From the NCBI RefSeq assembly GCF_020736705.1, contig NZ_CP085990.1, positions 1,612,001 through 1,676,000 on the forward strand: a stretch of DNA of 64,000 nucleotides, given 5' to 3'. This DNA comes from Psychrobacter sanguinis (GTDB lineage: Bacteria; Pseudomonadota; Gammaproteobacteria; Pseudomonadales; Moraxellaceae). The notes below the pieces were generated by a model that saw nothing but the letters and a program-made list of their open reading frames with translations, was not told where the DNA came from and did not search any database. Positions 17,166 to 26,094 of this stretch are shown piece by piece. The position numbers and the translations under genes are program-made. The first letter of the stretch is position 1; each line of letters opens with the position of its first letter.

Positions 17166-18269
17166 CTGAAGTTACGCAAAGACCTAAACAAACGCTATAC
17201 TACCACCATGAATAAAGACATGATTGACTTATACACAGACTATCAACTCAGTAGCTTTGGTCAAACCACAGCCACAGGCTTATCGGCGATGATGGAGGGT
17301 AGCATCAGTCATGATGCTGTGACCAGATTTTTAACAAATAGCGAGTACACTTCAAAGCATCTATGGCAACAGGTCAAACCGACCATACGTGATATAGAAA
17401 ACGAAGACGGTGTACTGATATTTGATGACACCATACAAGCAAAACCCCATACCAAAGAAAATGAGACAAATTGCTGGCACTATGACCATACGACAAACAC
17501 CGCAGTCAAAGGCATCAACTTACTGAACTTTTTGTACCATTGTGAGGGTGTCTCGATACCAATAGCCTTTCACATTGTCACCAAACCGATTTGCTACAGT
17601 GATATCAGTACTCGAAAAACCAAACGCAAAGCCACGATAACCAAGAATCAGTTGCTAAGAGACATGGTTGATACCGCTTGCCACAACCAAGTTAAGTTCC
17701 GTTATGTGCTGATGGATTCATGGTTTACCAGTAAACAGACATTAAAGCATATTCGCAAAAAAGATAAGCATGTAATCGCAGCCCTTAAATCCAATCGTTT
17801 AATCGCTCTGAATCTACAAGACAAAAAACAGTCTCGTTATCAGCGAATTAATGAGATAGGACTACCAGATAAAAAAACCATGACAGGCTATTTAAAAGAC
17901 TACCCACATGAGGTTGTCTTTATACGCCAAGTCTTTACAAACAAAGACGGTAGTTTAGGTGTGCTATATTTGGTATGTACTGATTCACAACTCCCTGCTG
18001 ATAAGATCATGAGTCTTCATGAAAAACGCTGGGCAATCGAAGTGTTTCATAAGTCACTCAAGCAAAATGCCAGTTTGGCTAAGTCGCCTGCCTATTCTAA
18101 ACGGGCAATGCACAATCATGTGTTTTTATCTATTTGTGCTACGGTTAAGCTTGAATGTTTGAAGTTAACCACTAAATTAAATCATTTCGCACTTAAAGCT
18201 AAACTTCTTGTCGCGGCTTCAAAAGCGGCTTTCGATGAGCTGACTTTGCTTAGGGCTGCGTAACTTCAG
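17166..18269 (+). mobile_element. IS701-like/IS4-superfamily insertion sequence
   Basis: A 1,104-bp element bounded by CTGAAGTTACGCA and TGCGTAACTTCAG, with a possible 7-bp duplication TAACTAA on each side (17159-17165, 18270-18276). It carries one transposase. A 16-bp piece identical to its left end occurs alone at 2192-2207. Confidence 0.85.
17208..18263 (+). CDS. IS701-like DDE transposase
   Basis: A 351-residue transposase with catalytic motifs LIFDDTIQ (first Asp, about residue 72), VLMDSWFTSK (second Asp, about 168) and the YREK-like EKRWAIEVFHKSLKQN (Glu, about 280). The N-terminus with ATGLSAMMEGSISHDAVTRFL is a helix-rich DNA-binding region. The frame is intact and almost fills the element. 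I assign it to IS701 from its N-terminal style; a placement elsewhere in the IS4 superfamily is possible. Confidence 0.82.
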   Translation: MNKDMIDLYTDYQLSSFGQTTATGLSAMMEGSISHDAVTRFLTNSEYTSKHLWQQVKPTIRDIENEDGVLIFDDTIQAKPHTKENETNCWHYDHTTNTAVKGINLLNFLYHCEGVSIPIAFHIVTKPICYSDISTRKTKRKATITKNQLLRDMVDTACHNQVKFRYVLMDSWFTSKQTLKHIRKKDKHVIAALKSNRLIALNLQDKKQSRYQRINEIGLPDKKTMTGYLKDYPHEVVFIRQVFTNKDGSLGVLYLVCTDSQLPADKIMSLHEKRWAIEVFHKSLKQNASLAKSPAYSKRAMHNHVFLSICATVKLECLKLTTKLNHFALKAKLLVAASKAAFDELTLLRAA

Positions 18270-18320
18270 TAACTAACTTAAATCCGCTATGAAGACAGAA
18301 TAAATCCTAAGCTGCGGCTA

Positions 18321-18569
18321 TCAATAGTGTGGTGGTACTTCTGAAGCAGCATCAAAAGGCGCTATGCCTGAGTCACTGATCCTATTTAATTGAGCATACA
18401 TTAGCTGCAATTGACGCTGCATATCTTGAATTTGCTTATCTTGTTTGGTGATCACCTGATCCAAACTATCTACCGTGAGCTCTAAGTAGGCCACGTTAGA
18501 CTGTAAATCGGCTATTTGCTGCTTTAAGTGATGAACACCCTCGCCGGGGTTCTGTGCTGAATTTGACAT
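18321..18569 (-). CDS. slyX: SlyX family protein
   Basis: An 82-residue protein matching SlyX in length, its heptad-rich middle (residues 15-60, HLKQQIADLQSNVAYLELTV as coiled coil) and the characteristic PPHY C-terminus. SlyX is a conserved small cytoplasmic protein of unknown role, often near slyD. No slyD is beside it here. It lies inside the inverted segment, divergent from uup. Confidence 0.85.
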   Translation of the reverse strand: MSNSAQNPGEGVHHLKQQIADLQSNVAYLELTVDSLDQVITKQDKQIQDMQRQLQLMYAQLNRISDSGIAPFDAASEVPPHY

Positions 18570-18779
18570 GGATTTCTTCTAAATATATAGATAAAAGAGG
18601 ACTGGCCCTACCCTTGTACAAAAACCTAATGACTTTAAACTCATGACAATTAAATACGCCAAAAGGGAGGCCAAATACGATGACAGGTTATGATTCGCTG
18701 TCTGCGTGATATACTGTACTCAATTTTAACATGTAGTAGTTAAGAACATAACTTATAAAATAATGGTAATGATACATTT

Positions 18780-20738
18780 ATGGCACTTATTAATTTAAAA
18801 AACATTCATTTAGCTTTTGGCGTTGCGCCTGTTCTTGATGGCGTCGACTTAAGTATTGAAGCCGGAGAGCGCGTCTGTTTGATTGGCCGCAATGGTGAAG
18901 GCAAATCTACTCTATTTAAACTTATTGATGGCAGAATCGTTCCAGATAGTGGCGAAGTAGTTATTAATAGCAGTGTCAAAGTTGCCATGCTTGAACAGGA
19001 TGTCCCTGAAAGCAGTGGCCGTATCCTAGACATCGTTATGGGTGGCGACAAAAAGACAGTAGATTTACTTATCGCCTATAACCAGAAGGCAGATGAATGT
19101 GCGTCCGGTGATATGGATGCCTGTGAAGCCATGTCCAATCTGCAGCATGATATTGATGCAGCACATGGTTGGGATTTAGAGCGTGAGGCCCGTCAAATTA
19201 TTACCACAATGGGTTTAGATCCTGAAGATGATTTGTCGTCACTCTCTGGGGGCCGTAAACGCCGTGTGCTTCTTGCCCGCTCTTTGGTTACTAAGCCTGA
19301 CATTTTATTACTCGATGAGCCAACCAACCATTTAGATGTGGCCAGTATTGAATGGCTAGAGCAATTCTTAAAAGATTGGCAAGGTTTAACGCTACTTTTC
19401 GTTACCCACGATAGGGCTTTCGTTGACAAACTGGCAACCCGCATTATTGAGTTAGACCGTGGTAAGTTGTCAAGCTATGACGTGACCCAAGGTGCTGGCG
19501 GCTATGCACGCTATCAAGAGCTAAAAGAACAGCAACTACTGGCTGAAGAGAAGAATAACGCCAACTTCGATAAAAAATTAGCGCAAGAAGAAGTTTGGAT
19601 TCGTCAAGGTATTAAAGCACGCCGCACCCGTAACGAAGGCCGCGTCCGTGAGTTGAAGCAGCTTCGTGAAGAACGTAGAAAACGCCGTGAGCAAGTAGGC
19701 AATGTCAACATTACCATGACCAGTGGTGATAAGAGTGGCAAACTGGTCTGTAAAGTTAAAGACCTACATCTTGAGTATGATGGTAATGTGTTGGTAGATA
19801 ACTTTAGCACTACCATTATTCGTGGCGATAAGATTGGTATCATTGGCCCTAATGGTGCGGGTAAAACTACCTTAATTAAAGCCATCTTAGGTGAGTCAGA
19901 TGATCAAGTTATTAAAAGAGGCACGGTCACTTTAGGTACCAACCTAAAAATTGCATTCTTTGATCAATTACGAGATCAGTTAGATTTAGAAGCCAGCGTG
20001 GCTCAAAACGTCTCTGAAGGTTCTGACTTTATTGAAGTGGGTGGCAAAAAGACCCATATCATGAGCTATTTGCAAGACTTCTTGTTTGCCCCAGAGCGCG
20101 CTCGCACTCCGGTTAAAGCATTATCTGGTGGTGAAAGAAACCGTGTATTATTGGCCAAGCAACTTCTTAAGCCTGCCAATATCATGGTACTTGATGAGCC
20201 CACAAACGATTTGGATATGGCAACGCTTGAGCTACTTGAAGAAGCGGTTGCTAGCTTCGACGGTACCATTCTTTTAATTAGCCATGACCGTGCCTTTATG
20301 GACAACGTGGTGACCTCGACTTGGGTATTTGACCAAGACGAAGAAGGCAATGGTATCGTTAAAGAGTATGTTGGCGGTTATCAAGATTATTTAATACAGA
20401 AAAAGCGTGAAAACAGCTTTGGCTCTAAGACGTCTGCTACAGCGAACAAATCCAATTCTGATAGAAAGTCCAGTAAAGATGAGGCCTCATTTACAGCTGA
20501 CAAAGCATCAACAGCGCCAAAGCGTAAGCTTAGCTATAATGAGCAAAGAGAGCTTGACACCCTACCTAAGCAAATTTCTCAATTAGAGAAAGAACAAGCC
20601 GAACTTCAACAAAAGCTGGCTGATGGCTCATGGTTTACAACAGACCTAGAAGCCGCGACTGCCGCCAGTGAACGACTTGCTGAGATAGATGAAGAGCTTA
20701 TGATTAAGTTAGAGCGCTGGGACGAGTTAGACAGCTAA
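18780..20738 (+). CDS. uup: ABC-F ATPase, Uup type
   Basis: A 652-residue soluble protein with two ABC ATPase domains and no membrane helices. Domain 1 has Walker A GRNGEGKST, signature LSGGRKRRVLLARSL and Walker B LLLDEPTNHLD. A charged linker (about residues 240-310) separates it from domain 2 with GPNGAGKTT, LSGGERNRVLLAKQLL and MVLDEPTNDLD. The C-terminal 80 residues form a lysine/glutamate-rich coiled coil, as in Uup, which binds DNA and ribosomes and limits transposon precise excision in E. coli. Its place among many transposons is probably coincidence. The frame is intact. Confidence 0.9.
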   Translation: MALINLKNIHLAFGVAPVLDGVDLSIEAGERVCLIGRNGEGKSTLFKLIDGRIVPDSGEVVINSSVKVAMLEQDVPESSGRILDIVMGGDKKTVDLLIAYNQKADECASGDMDACEAMSNLQHDIDAAHGWDLEREARQIITTMGLDPEDDLSSLSGGRKRRVLLARSLVTKPDILLLDEPTNHLDVASIEWLEQFLKDWQGLTLLFVTHDRAFVDKLATRIIELDRGKLSSYDVTQGAGGYARYQELKEQQLLAEEKNNANFDKKLAQEEVWIRQGIKARRTRNEGRVRELKQLREERRKRREQVGNVNITMTSGDKSGKLVCKVKDLHLEYDGNVLVDNFSTTIIRGDKIGIIGPNGAGKTTLIKAILGESDDQVIKRGTVTLGTNLKIAFFDQLRDQLDLEASVAQNVSEGSDFIEVGGKKTHIMSYLQDFLFAPERARTPVKALSGGERNRVLLAKQLLKPANIMVLDEPTNDLDMATLELLEEAVASFDGTILLISHDRAFMDNVVTSTWVFDQDEEGNGIVKEYVGGYQDYLIQKKRENSFGSKTSATANKSNSDRKSSKDEASFTADKASTAPKRKLSYNEQRELDTLPKQISQLEKEQAELQQKLADGSWFTTDLEAATAASERLAEIDEELMIKLERWDELDS

Positions 20739-20840
20739 GTCAGCCAACGCTAATAGCTACCCACAAACCATTCTTTTGGTTATTTTAGTTGCAGCCGGTT
20801 CGTTTAATACAGCCGGCTCTTCTAACTATGGTGATACTCT

Positions 20841-21995
20841 ATGAATGTTCCTATTCCCCCTGCTGATGACCCTAAACAACAAAAACCTAATAAGAGTTAT
20901 GTTAATTCATCAGTACAACATTACACCCCTCAAACAACAGCCAAACCTACTGCGTTAGAGACTCCCTTAACTTCTCAACCGCCTAAACCTGTGACTACTC
21001 TAGAAGGCATGCCAACCATCAGTGAGAACCACAAACAAACCTCAGTGGCTCCCAAAAAACCTTTTGAAATGGCATTTTTGGCCCCTCAATACTGGGGGAT
21101 TTGGCTACTCTTGGCGATGGTATTGCCGTTGATTTATTTACCGCTACGTATACAGTTCTGGATTGGGCGCAAGTTAGGCATTGCCCTTTATCATCTATCC
21201 AAAAGCCGTAGAAAGGATACTTTGGTCAACTTAGCATTGGCATTCCCAGAAAAAGCAGCTGAAGATCGTGAACTTATGGCCAAACAAGTATTCGTGAATC
21301 AAGGTATCGGAGTCTTTGAAACACTCTGTGCTTGGTTTCGTCCTGATGTCTTCACTCGCACTGTGTCTATTTCAGGATTACAGCATCTGATAGAGGCCAA
21401 AAAACAGGGCAAAGCGGTACTGTTATTGGGTGGTCATTATACGATGTTAGATTTAGGCGGTCGTTTATTTACTCAATTCTCTGCGGTCGATTGTGTCTAT
21501 CGTCCCCAAAACAACAAGTTATTAGATTGGTTTATTTATAATGGTCGTCGTCATATTTTTGATGAGCAAATTGACCATCATAATATGCGTAAGTTAGTAA
21601 GCCGTATTAGAGAGTCTCGTGTGGTTTGGTACTCACCTGATCAAGACTATGGTCTAAAACATGGGGTTATGGCCCCGTTTTTTGGGGTACCTGCCGCTAC
21701 GGTTACTGCGCCGAGACGATTGGCACGCATGGGAGATAAGTCTAATCCTCTAGCAGTAATGGCATTACATACTTATAGACAAACACCTGACAATCTGCCT
21801 CGAGGTAAACGTCCGCATTATCACTTGAGCATCACGCCAGTCATAGACAACTACCCTACTAATAATGAAGTGGCGGATGCGACGCGTATAAATGAGATAT
21901 TAGAAGGTCTAATTCGTATCGACCCCACTCAGTGGATGTGGTTTCATAGACGCTATAAGCATCAAGAAACAGGCCGTAATACTTATTATAAATAG
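20841..21995 (+). CDS. Lipid A biosynthesis acyltransferase, LpxL/LpxM type
   Basis: A 384-residue inner membrane acyltransferase of the HtrB/LpxL family. Residues 1-75 are a Pro/Thr/Lys-rich extension not typical of E. coli LpxL; a membrane helix follows (WGIWLLLAMVLPLIYLPL). The catalytic H-x4-D is GGHYTMLD (about residue 200), followed by VYRPQNNKLLDWFI and the SPDQDYG segment, both conserved in the family. It would add a secondary acyl chain to Kdo2-lipid A. LpxL versus LpxM cannot be separated by eye. It starts 102 bp after uup on the same strand. Confidence 0.85.
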   Translation: MNVPIPPADDPKQQKPNKSYVNSSVQHYTPQTTAKPTALETPLTSQPPKPVTTLEGMPTISENHKQTSVAPKKPFEMAFLAPQYWGIWLLLAMVLPLIYLPLRIQFWIGRKLGIALYHLSKSRRKDTLVNLALAFPEKAAEDRELMAKQVFVNQGIGVFETLCAWFRPDVFTRTVSISGLQHLIEAKKQGKAVLLLGGHYTMLDLGGRLFTQFSAVDCVYRPQNNKLLDWFIYNGRRHIFDEQIDHHNMRKLVSRIRESRVVWYSPDQDYGLKHGVMAPFFGVPAATVTAPRRLARMGDKSNPLAVMALHTYRQTPDNLPRGKRPHYHLSITPVIDNYPTNNEVADATRINEILEGLIRIDPTQWMWFHRRYKHQETGRNTYYK

Positions 21996-22100
21996 TAGTT
22001 TGATTGTTTAAATTAATTGGTTTAAGTTGAATTATTTAGCGAGTTCTGTTTACTATGATTTGGGTTGTGAAAACCATAAAAAAGCCGCCCTCATTGAGGG

Positions 22101-22120
22101 TAATACCAGTCAGTTAAGGC
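22101..22120 (+). repeat. Solo end of the IS4-group element
   Basis: TAATACCAGTCAGTTAAGGC differs by one base from the left end of the IS4-group element at 24231. E. coli IS4 ends have the same style. The bases just outside also resemble each other (AAAAAAG-CGCCCT), suggesting a duplicated or deleted IS4-group insertion next to the LpxL-type gene. Confidence 0.5.
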
Positions 22121-22141
22121 AAAAACTCAATAAAAGTAATA

Positions 22142-22174
22142 AAATAGCCCATCTAATAAGTAGATGGGCTATTT
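22142..22174. terminator. Hairpin with terminator character between the LpxL-type gene and the IS1-like element
   Basis: AAATAGCCCATCT / AGATGGGCTATTT stem with an AATAAGT loop, T-rich on the plus-strand side, directly against the IS1-like end at 22175. It may end either the LpxL-type transcript or the IS1-like transcript. Confidence 0.6.
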
Positions 22175-22888
22175 GGTGGTGGTTCAAAAAGTAGGCTAAC
22201 ATTAGACATACCCATGATTGATGTAAAAGAAAGCTAAATCAAAGGCTTTAAAGTGATTTTCCAGTTTTTTAGAAAAGTTACAACTTCGTCTAAATGCTCG
22301 CCTTACTCGATGTCTGATAGTGCAATTATTACCTTCAATGCCGACCGTGAAAAACTTGCCAATGACTTGGGTAAAGCCCTTAAAACCAGTAACAAAGCTA
22401 TCCCAGGTATCACTAGCGATTTTAGCACAACTTACGCCTAGCGCTTGCAGTTTAGCTTTAAGCTTTTTGACAGTGTTAAGGTCTCGTTTTCCCCACACAT
22501 AGGCAACAATTTCACCTGTTTCACGGTGATAGGCATAAATTAGCCATTGTTTGTTGGTCTTTTTACCTACGAATGTCCAAAGCTCATCGACTTCAAGACA
22601 GTCGTATTGCGTTTGCTTGGGGGTTATTTGGTAGTGACACTTTTTTAGGGTGGCTAGTACTTTGCCTTTGCTGATTCTCTCAACGCAAGCGATGTCTTTT
22701 ATGCCACTGCCTCGAACCATAAGATGTCGTATTTTGCTATCTTTTTGGGAGTGACAGCCTTGGTACGTTAAGGCATGGTCGCCAATAAACTGCCGCCTGC
22801 AGTCTTTGCATTTATAGTTTTGTTTACCTTAGCTTTTGAAACCATTTTTCTTTATATTGTTACTTAGACAGGCTGGGCATTTGATATA
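22175..22888 (-). mobile_element. IS1-family element, truncated by IS630 copy 2
   Basis: The terminal repeat GGTGGTGGTTCAAAAAGTAG begins at 22175. The other end is lost: the IS630 copy starts at 22889 within the 5' part of the transposase gene. The same terminal sequence caps the short repeat at 25558-25689. Confidence 0.75.
22202..22888 (-). pseudogene. IS1-family transposase, 5' truncated and with an internal stop
   Basis: A single-frame IS1-type transposase. From the truncated 5' end it reads KCPACLSNN (first zinc-ribbon pair), then a TAA at 22829-22831 where a sense codon is expected, then NYKCKDCRRQF (second Cys pair). The catalytic part (22202-22720) is intact: CLEVDELWTFVGKK, IASDTWDSF and IRHRVRRAFRRSCNFSK, which hold the DDE residues and the typical IS1 closing helix. 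Start codon and N-terminus are missing, so no active enzyme is expected. Confidence 0.8.
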
Positions 22889-23778
22889 TATAGTGAAAGA
22901 ACTTAAAAAATGTTACAAAGCCAAAGAAAATAAAAGAACAAAGTATCGATACACTGCAGACGCCAGTCTTTACGTTTACGCTTGATCCAAGCCCAGGCTT
23001 TTTCGATGGGATTTAAATCTGGGCTATAAGGTGGTAGCCATAAAATACAGTGTCCTGCATCATTAATAAGCTCTTGAATATCAAGTCTTTTATGGAAGGT
23101 GGCGTTGTCCATAACAACAACGCTGTTCTTAGGGAGGTTTGGCAGTAGCAATTGTGTCACCCAGCTATAGAAGACGTCGGCATTGACATTACAATCATAA
23201 AGGCCAATGGCGAATAGTTGATTATTGTGAATAGCACCGATAGCATTGGTTTGATTCTTTAGTTGCCAGTTATAACTGCCAAAGCACGGTTTGCCTTTAT
23301 AGGAATAGCCGTGTGGTCGGTTCTCATGAGACTTAAAACCACTTTCGTCTAAATAAATAATAGCTCTATCGCTTTCTTCAAACTCAGACAGTTGTTCAAG
23401 AAATAGACGCCTTAGATCGTCATCTGCTTTAGGGTGATTTAGTGTCTTTTTTTTGAGTAATGCCGAGACGCTTGAGAGCTTTTCCTATGCCTCTGTCGCT
23501 ACAGTTAAATCGCCTTGCTCGTTCATAATGATAGTCATCAGGATAGGCTTTGACATCTGCTATAAGGGCATCGTTGTCTATCTTACTAGGGATTCGTTTG
23601 CATTGTTTGCGCTCAAGCCGTTTCTTCCAGTTTTGTATATTGGTTGGGCTAATTTGATACTCTTCGGCTAATTCCCGAAAGCTGTAGCCTTCGTCAAGTT
23701 TGCTAAGAATCATTTGTCGGTAGTCTTTTGAATATGCCCTAAGTTTTAGTGGACCACTTTATTCGTTCTTTGACTATA
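22889..23778 (-). mobile_element. IS630-family element, copy 2
   Basis: Ends TATAGTGAAAGAAC (22889) and GTTCTTTGACTATA (to 23778), one mismatch apart as inverted repeats. Left of it is a truncated IS1-family element, right of it the remnant of a different gene, so the copy bridges two unrelated broken sequences, as after an IS-mediated deletion or exchange. Confidence 0.85.
22903..23713 (-). CDS. IS630-family transposase, orfA + orfB (copy 2)
   Basis: orfA is open from 23713 to 23429; orfB continues in the +1 frame to 22903 after the A8G run (23447-23454 on the plus strand as T8). orfA has the helix-turn-helix SFRELAEEYQISPTNIQNWKK; orfB has YLDESGFKSHENRP, VVMDNATFHK and PPYSPDLNPIEKAWAW. 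At the codon aligned with the orfA start of copies 1 and 3 this copy has AGG (23738-23740) instead of ATG, so translation would need the internal ATG at 23713, removing nine residues before the first helix. It may be inactive. Confidence 0.8.
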
Positions 23779-24174
23779 GATTTCAATAATGATACAGGGC
23801 AATCGCACTACAAATCAATTTTAGCCACATTTTAATTAATTATTGACCTTTTGCAGATGTTGTTAGCTGCCAATAATAAAAATACAAGATATATAAAAGG
23901 ATTTTAGTTATATTCCCTAACTTTTTACTTGCTTTAATTTAGCAAATCTAATTTAAAACGAGTATTTTCTATAGTGCGATTGCCCTGAATAATGACATCG
24001 GCTATAGCGATGTTATTGAACTCTCATCTTCTTTATTCCAAAGCGCTATGGACTTAGCGAGCTCATCCCATTCAATCAAAGAGCGATGTGATTGTTAGCC
24101 TATCTTCGACCGAATATCTAACCGTTTTAAACTCAACGATAGATGATGTACTTAGCTCCTCAGTTATTATTTAA
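23779..24174 (+). pseudogene. C-terminal remnant of a secreted repeat-type protein, split by a MITE and frameshifted
   Basis: Skipping the MITE at 23795-23987, the plus strand reads DFNNDIGYSDVIELSSSLFQ and on to a stop; shifting frame near 24060-24075 it continues as DVIVSLSSTEYLTVLNSTI and ends SSSVII with TAA at 24172-24174. This Asp/Ser-rich style resembles the C-terminal secretion region of RTX or other calcium-binding secreted proteins of this group. The 5' part is lost at the IS630 copy. The frame change and MITE show long-term decay. Which gene it came from is open; the lipase-like fragment at 25690-26050 is one candidate. Confidence 0.5.
23795..23987. mobile_element. MITE-like repeat with CAGGGCAATCGCACTA ends
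   Basis: A 193-bp, AT-rich element without coding capacity. Its 16-bp terminal inverted repeat is CAGGGCAATCGCACTA at both ends. It interrupts the repeat-protein remnant; flanks AATAATGATA and AATAATGACA agree at nine of ten positions, consistent with a target duplication. The first 109 bp recur at 29421-29529. Confidence 0.8.
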
Positions 24175-24230
24175 ACAATAATACGTTAAACAGAAGATAA
24201 AATAGCTATAAAAAAGACGCCCTTAATGAG

Positions 24231-25557
24231 TAATGCCAGTCAGTTAAGGCTGACTGGTATTTTTTTTGGGATATTTTTGTGGTTTACCCTTAACCACCCT
24301 CGGGCAAGATCGCTTTCTGCGTTCAGGAATGACAAACAACTTTCCTTCCTCTAAAAGTGTATCTAACAACTTAGGGAAGAGTCCTGCAGCCTGTAAAGGT
24401 GCAAACCGTAACAGATCAACAATCGTAATAGACGCCATATGAAAGCTAATTCGTAGAGGGCTAACGTTAGCTCTAAGGGCCATATATCGCATCAAACGTC
24501 TTATTAGATTATAAGCAATCATGAGCGCCCAGAATTCTTGTAAAACAAGCTGTGGCAGCTTACTTCTTAGCAACAGCCCCTGCTGTAGATCAGAGTTAAT
24601 CTCTCGATACGCCTTCTCAATCTCCCAACGCTGCAAGTAAAGCTGTGCCACTTTATCCTTAGTAAATCGTTTATCATCTATTAAAGAGGTGATGTATCGT
24701 CTTGTCTTACCCTCATAACGACACTCAATTAATCGAGCTTGCCAAGTATCGGGTAGGTTTGGATTTTTCTTTTGAGCTTGGGGAGAGACGGGCATTTGTA
24801 TTAAGTAGTCCCCTTCGCTGAAGGTTTCAATCACAGTGTAACGCAGATTATCTTTAGCCCGCATAAGCCAGTGACTGTTTGGATAGGCTTGTTGCCAACT
24901 AATCAGTAGGTCTGCTGAGAAATAGGCTCTATCAAAGAGCGTAATGCTATTGTCTTGAATATTTAGCTGACGGGCTAAGGCGATCTCTCCTTGACCCATA
25001 TTTCCAAGGGTTGTGTCAATGATCTCATGCGTGTCAGTATTGATCAGACATACCGAACGCATTTGGGGATAGGGCGCCTCTTTAGTTCTGCCTTTGCTTG
25101 AGCTAAATTGCTGAAGGTTCTCATCAGTGTATGGGAGTGAGTATACGACGCCATCTACAGCGTGGACGCTAAGTCCCATGAAGTCTTGCTGCTGGGCTCG
25201 TGATTCTGTTTGGTAGTGAGCACTTAGTTGATGAAATAGCTGCTTTAGAGGCTCATGCCCGAGGCGTTGTCTTGCTTGTACCACAGCACTGGGTACGCAG
25301 GCCTGTGAGTCTATATTAAGCCGCATCTGCTCTGTGATGTACCAAATTGAACGGTTACGATATAAAGCTGTGCCGATGACTATTCAAACAACGTGTTCGG
25401 CAGGTAGCTTACGTCTTCTAATGCTCGCTTTGCCGGTATACTCTAAAGCCTGCTGTATCCACTCAGGGTCTATTAATTCACTAAATTGTTCTAGAGTGTC
25501 TGTGATCCTTTTATGCGTCTCATTAATAGCGTCTTGTAGTCTCATAGTAAAATAGCC
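24231..25557 (-). mobile_element. IS4-group element, right end missing
   Basis: The left end TAATGCCAGTCAGTTAAGGC at 24231 resembles the ends of E. coli IS4. A hairpin CCAGTCA / TGACTGG follows inside it. On the right only 12 bp remain beyond the transposase start before a different repeat begins at 25558, so the matching end has been lost. Confidence 0.7.
24244..25545 (-). pseudogene. IS4-group transposase with a nonsense codon
   Basis: From ATG 25545 the frame reads [20 protein letters not shown] and on through LPAEHVV, then TGA at 25384-25386, then IVIGTALYRNRSIWYITEQ and continues unbroken to 24244 (434 codons in all). The TGA most likely replaced TGG. The catalytic domain is present: VHAVDGVVYSLP (first Asp), ITLFDRAYFSADLL (second Asp) and LQRWEIEKAYREIN (Glu, YREK-type). 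The remaining 360-codon frame lacks the N-terminal domain. Together with the lost right end, this copy is probably dead. Confidence 0.85.
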
Positions 25558-25689
25558 GGTGGTGGTTCAAAAAGTAGGCTGATTAAAATTTGAACAATTT
25601 TTGAAGGTTTGAAAGCCATATAGAACCAGAGAACTTAGCATAGACTTCCTATTGACTTTTAGCGTCAGCCTACTTTTTAGAACACCACC
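25558..25689. mobile_element. Short IS1-related MITE-like repeat
   Basis: A 132-bp element bounded by GGTGGTGGTTCAAAAAGTAG and the complement of GGTGGTGTTCTAAAAAGTAG. The same end caps the IS1-family element at 22175. It has no coding capacity, so it looks like a non-autonomous derivative mobilised by an IS1-family transposase. It truncates the lipase-like gene on its right. Confidence 0.7.
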
Positions 25690-26050
25690 TAAAATTAATC
25701 CGAACCAGTTCTTCTGCTTCATTATATTGACCAAATATCTTAGCTTGCGGACCAGGTACAGCCGTTCCAGTGTATAGGCTTGGAATAGTAAAATAGCCTA
25801 CTTTATCGACCATACTATCACTGACGCCAAAGTCTACTGGTTTCAGTTCTTTCCAACCCTCTGGAATACTTACATTGATACTTGTGGGAAATAGGTTACC
25901 GCTAATTTGCCCTAATACATTAAGAGCATCCGCACCAGGTATGAAGTCAAAAAAATTGTATGCATTGGTAAAAGCGGAAAGACGGCTGGTATCTTCTACT
26001 AATTTAGCCGCTTCTTGTTGAGTGTAGTTTTTATAATCGAACATACCCAT
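25690..26050 (-). pseudogene. Lipase-like protein, N-terminal fragment
   Basis: About 120 residues starting MGMFDYKNYTQQEAAKLVED, open until the MITE-like repeat at 25689; the last five codons of the open frame (WCSKK) already belong to the repeat. It resembles the N-terminus of large lipase or polyurethanase-type secreted enzymes in Moraxellaceae (IPEGWKELKP, YFTIPSLYTG, ELVRINF before the hydrolase core), judged from memory. No signal peptide, as expected for a type I-secreted enzyme. The catalytic core is absent. The IS605-type right end lies directly upstream and could have displaced its promoter. Confidence 0.55.
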
Positions 26051-26074
26051 ACACTTATATCCTTTTGACCTCCT

Positions 26075-26094
26075 CCCCTCGCTAAACCGAGGGG
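26075..26094 (-). repeat. Right-end hairpin of the IS200/IS605-type element
   Basis: CCCCTCG / CGAGGGG stem with a CTAAAC loop, overlapping the tnpB stop codon at 26082-26084. In IS200/IS605 elements this region is both the transposition right end and the 3' part of the guide (omega) RNA. The element probably ends near 26066 in a TCAA-type sequence, just upstream of the lipase-like start. Confidence 0.6.
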
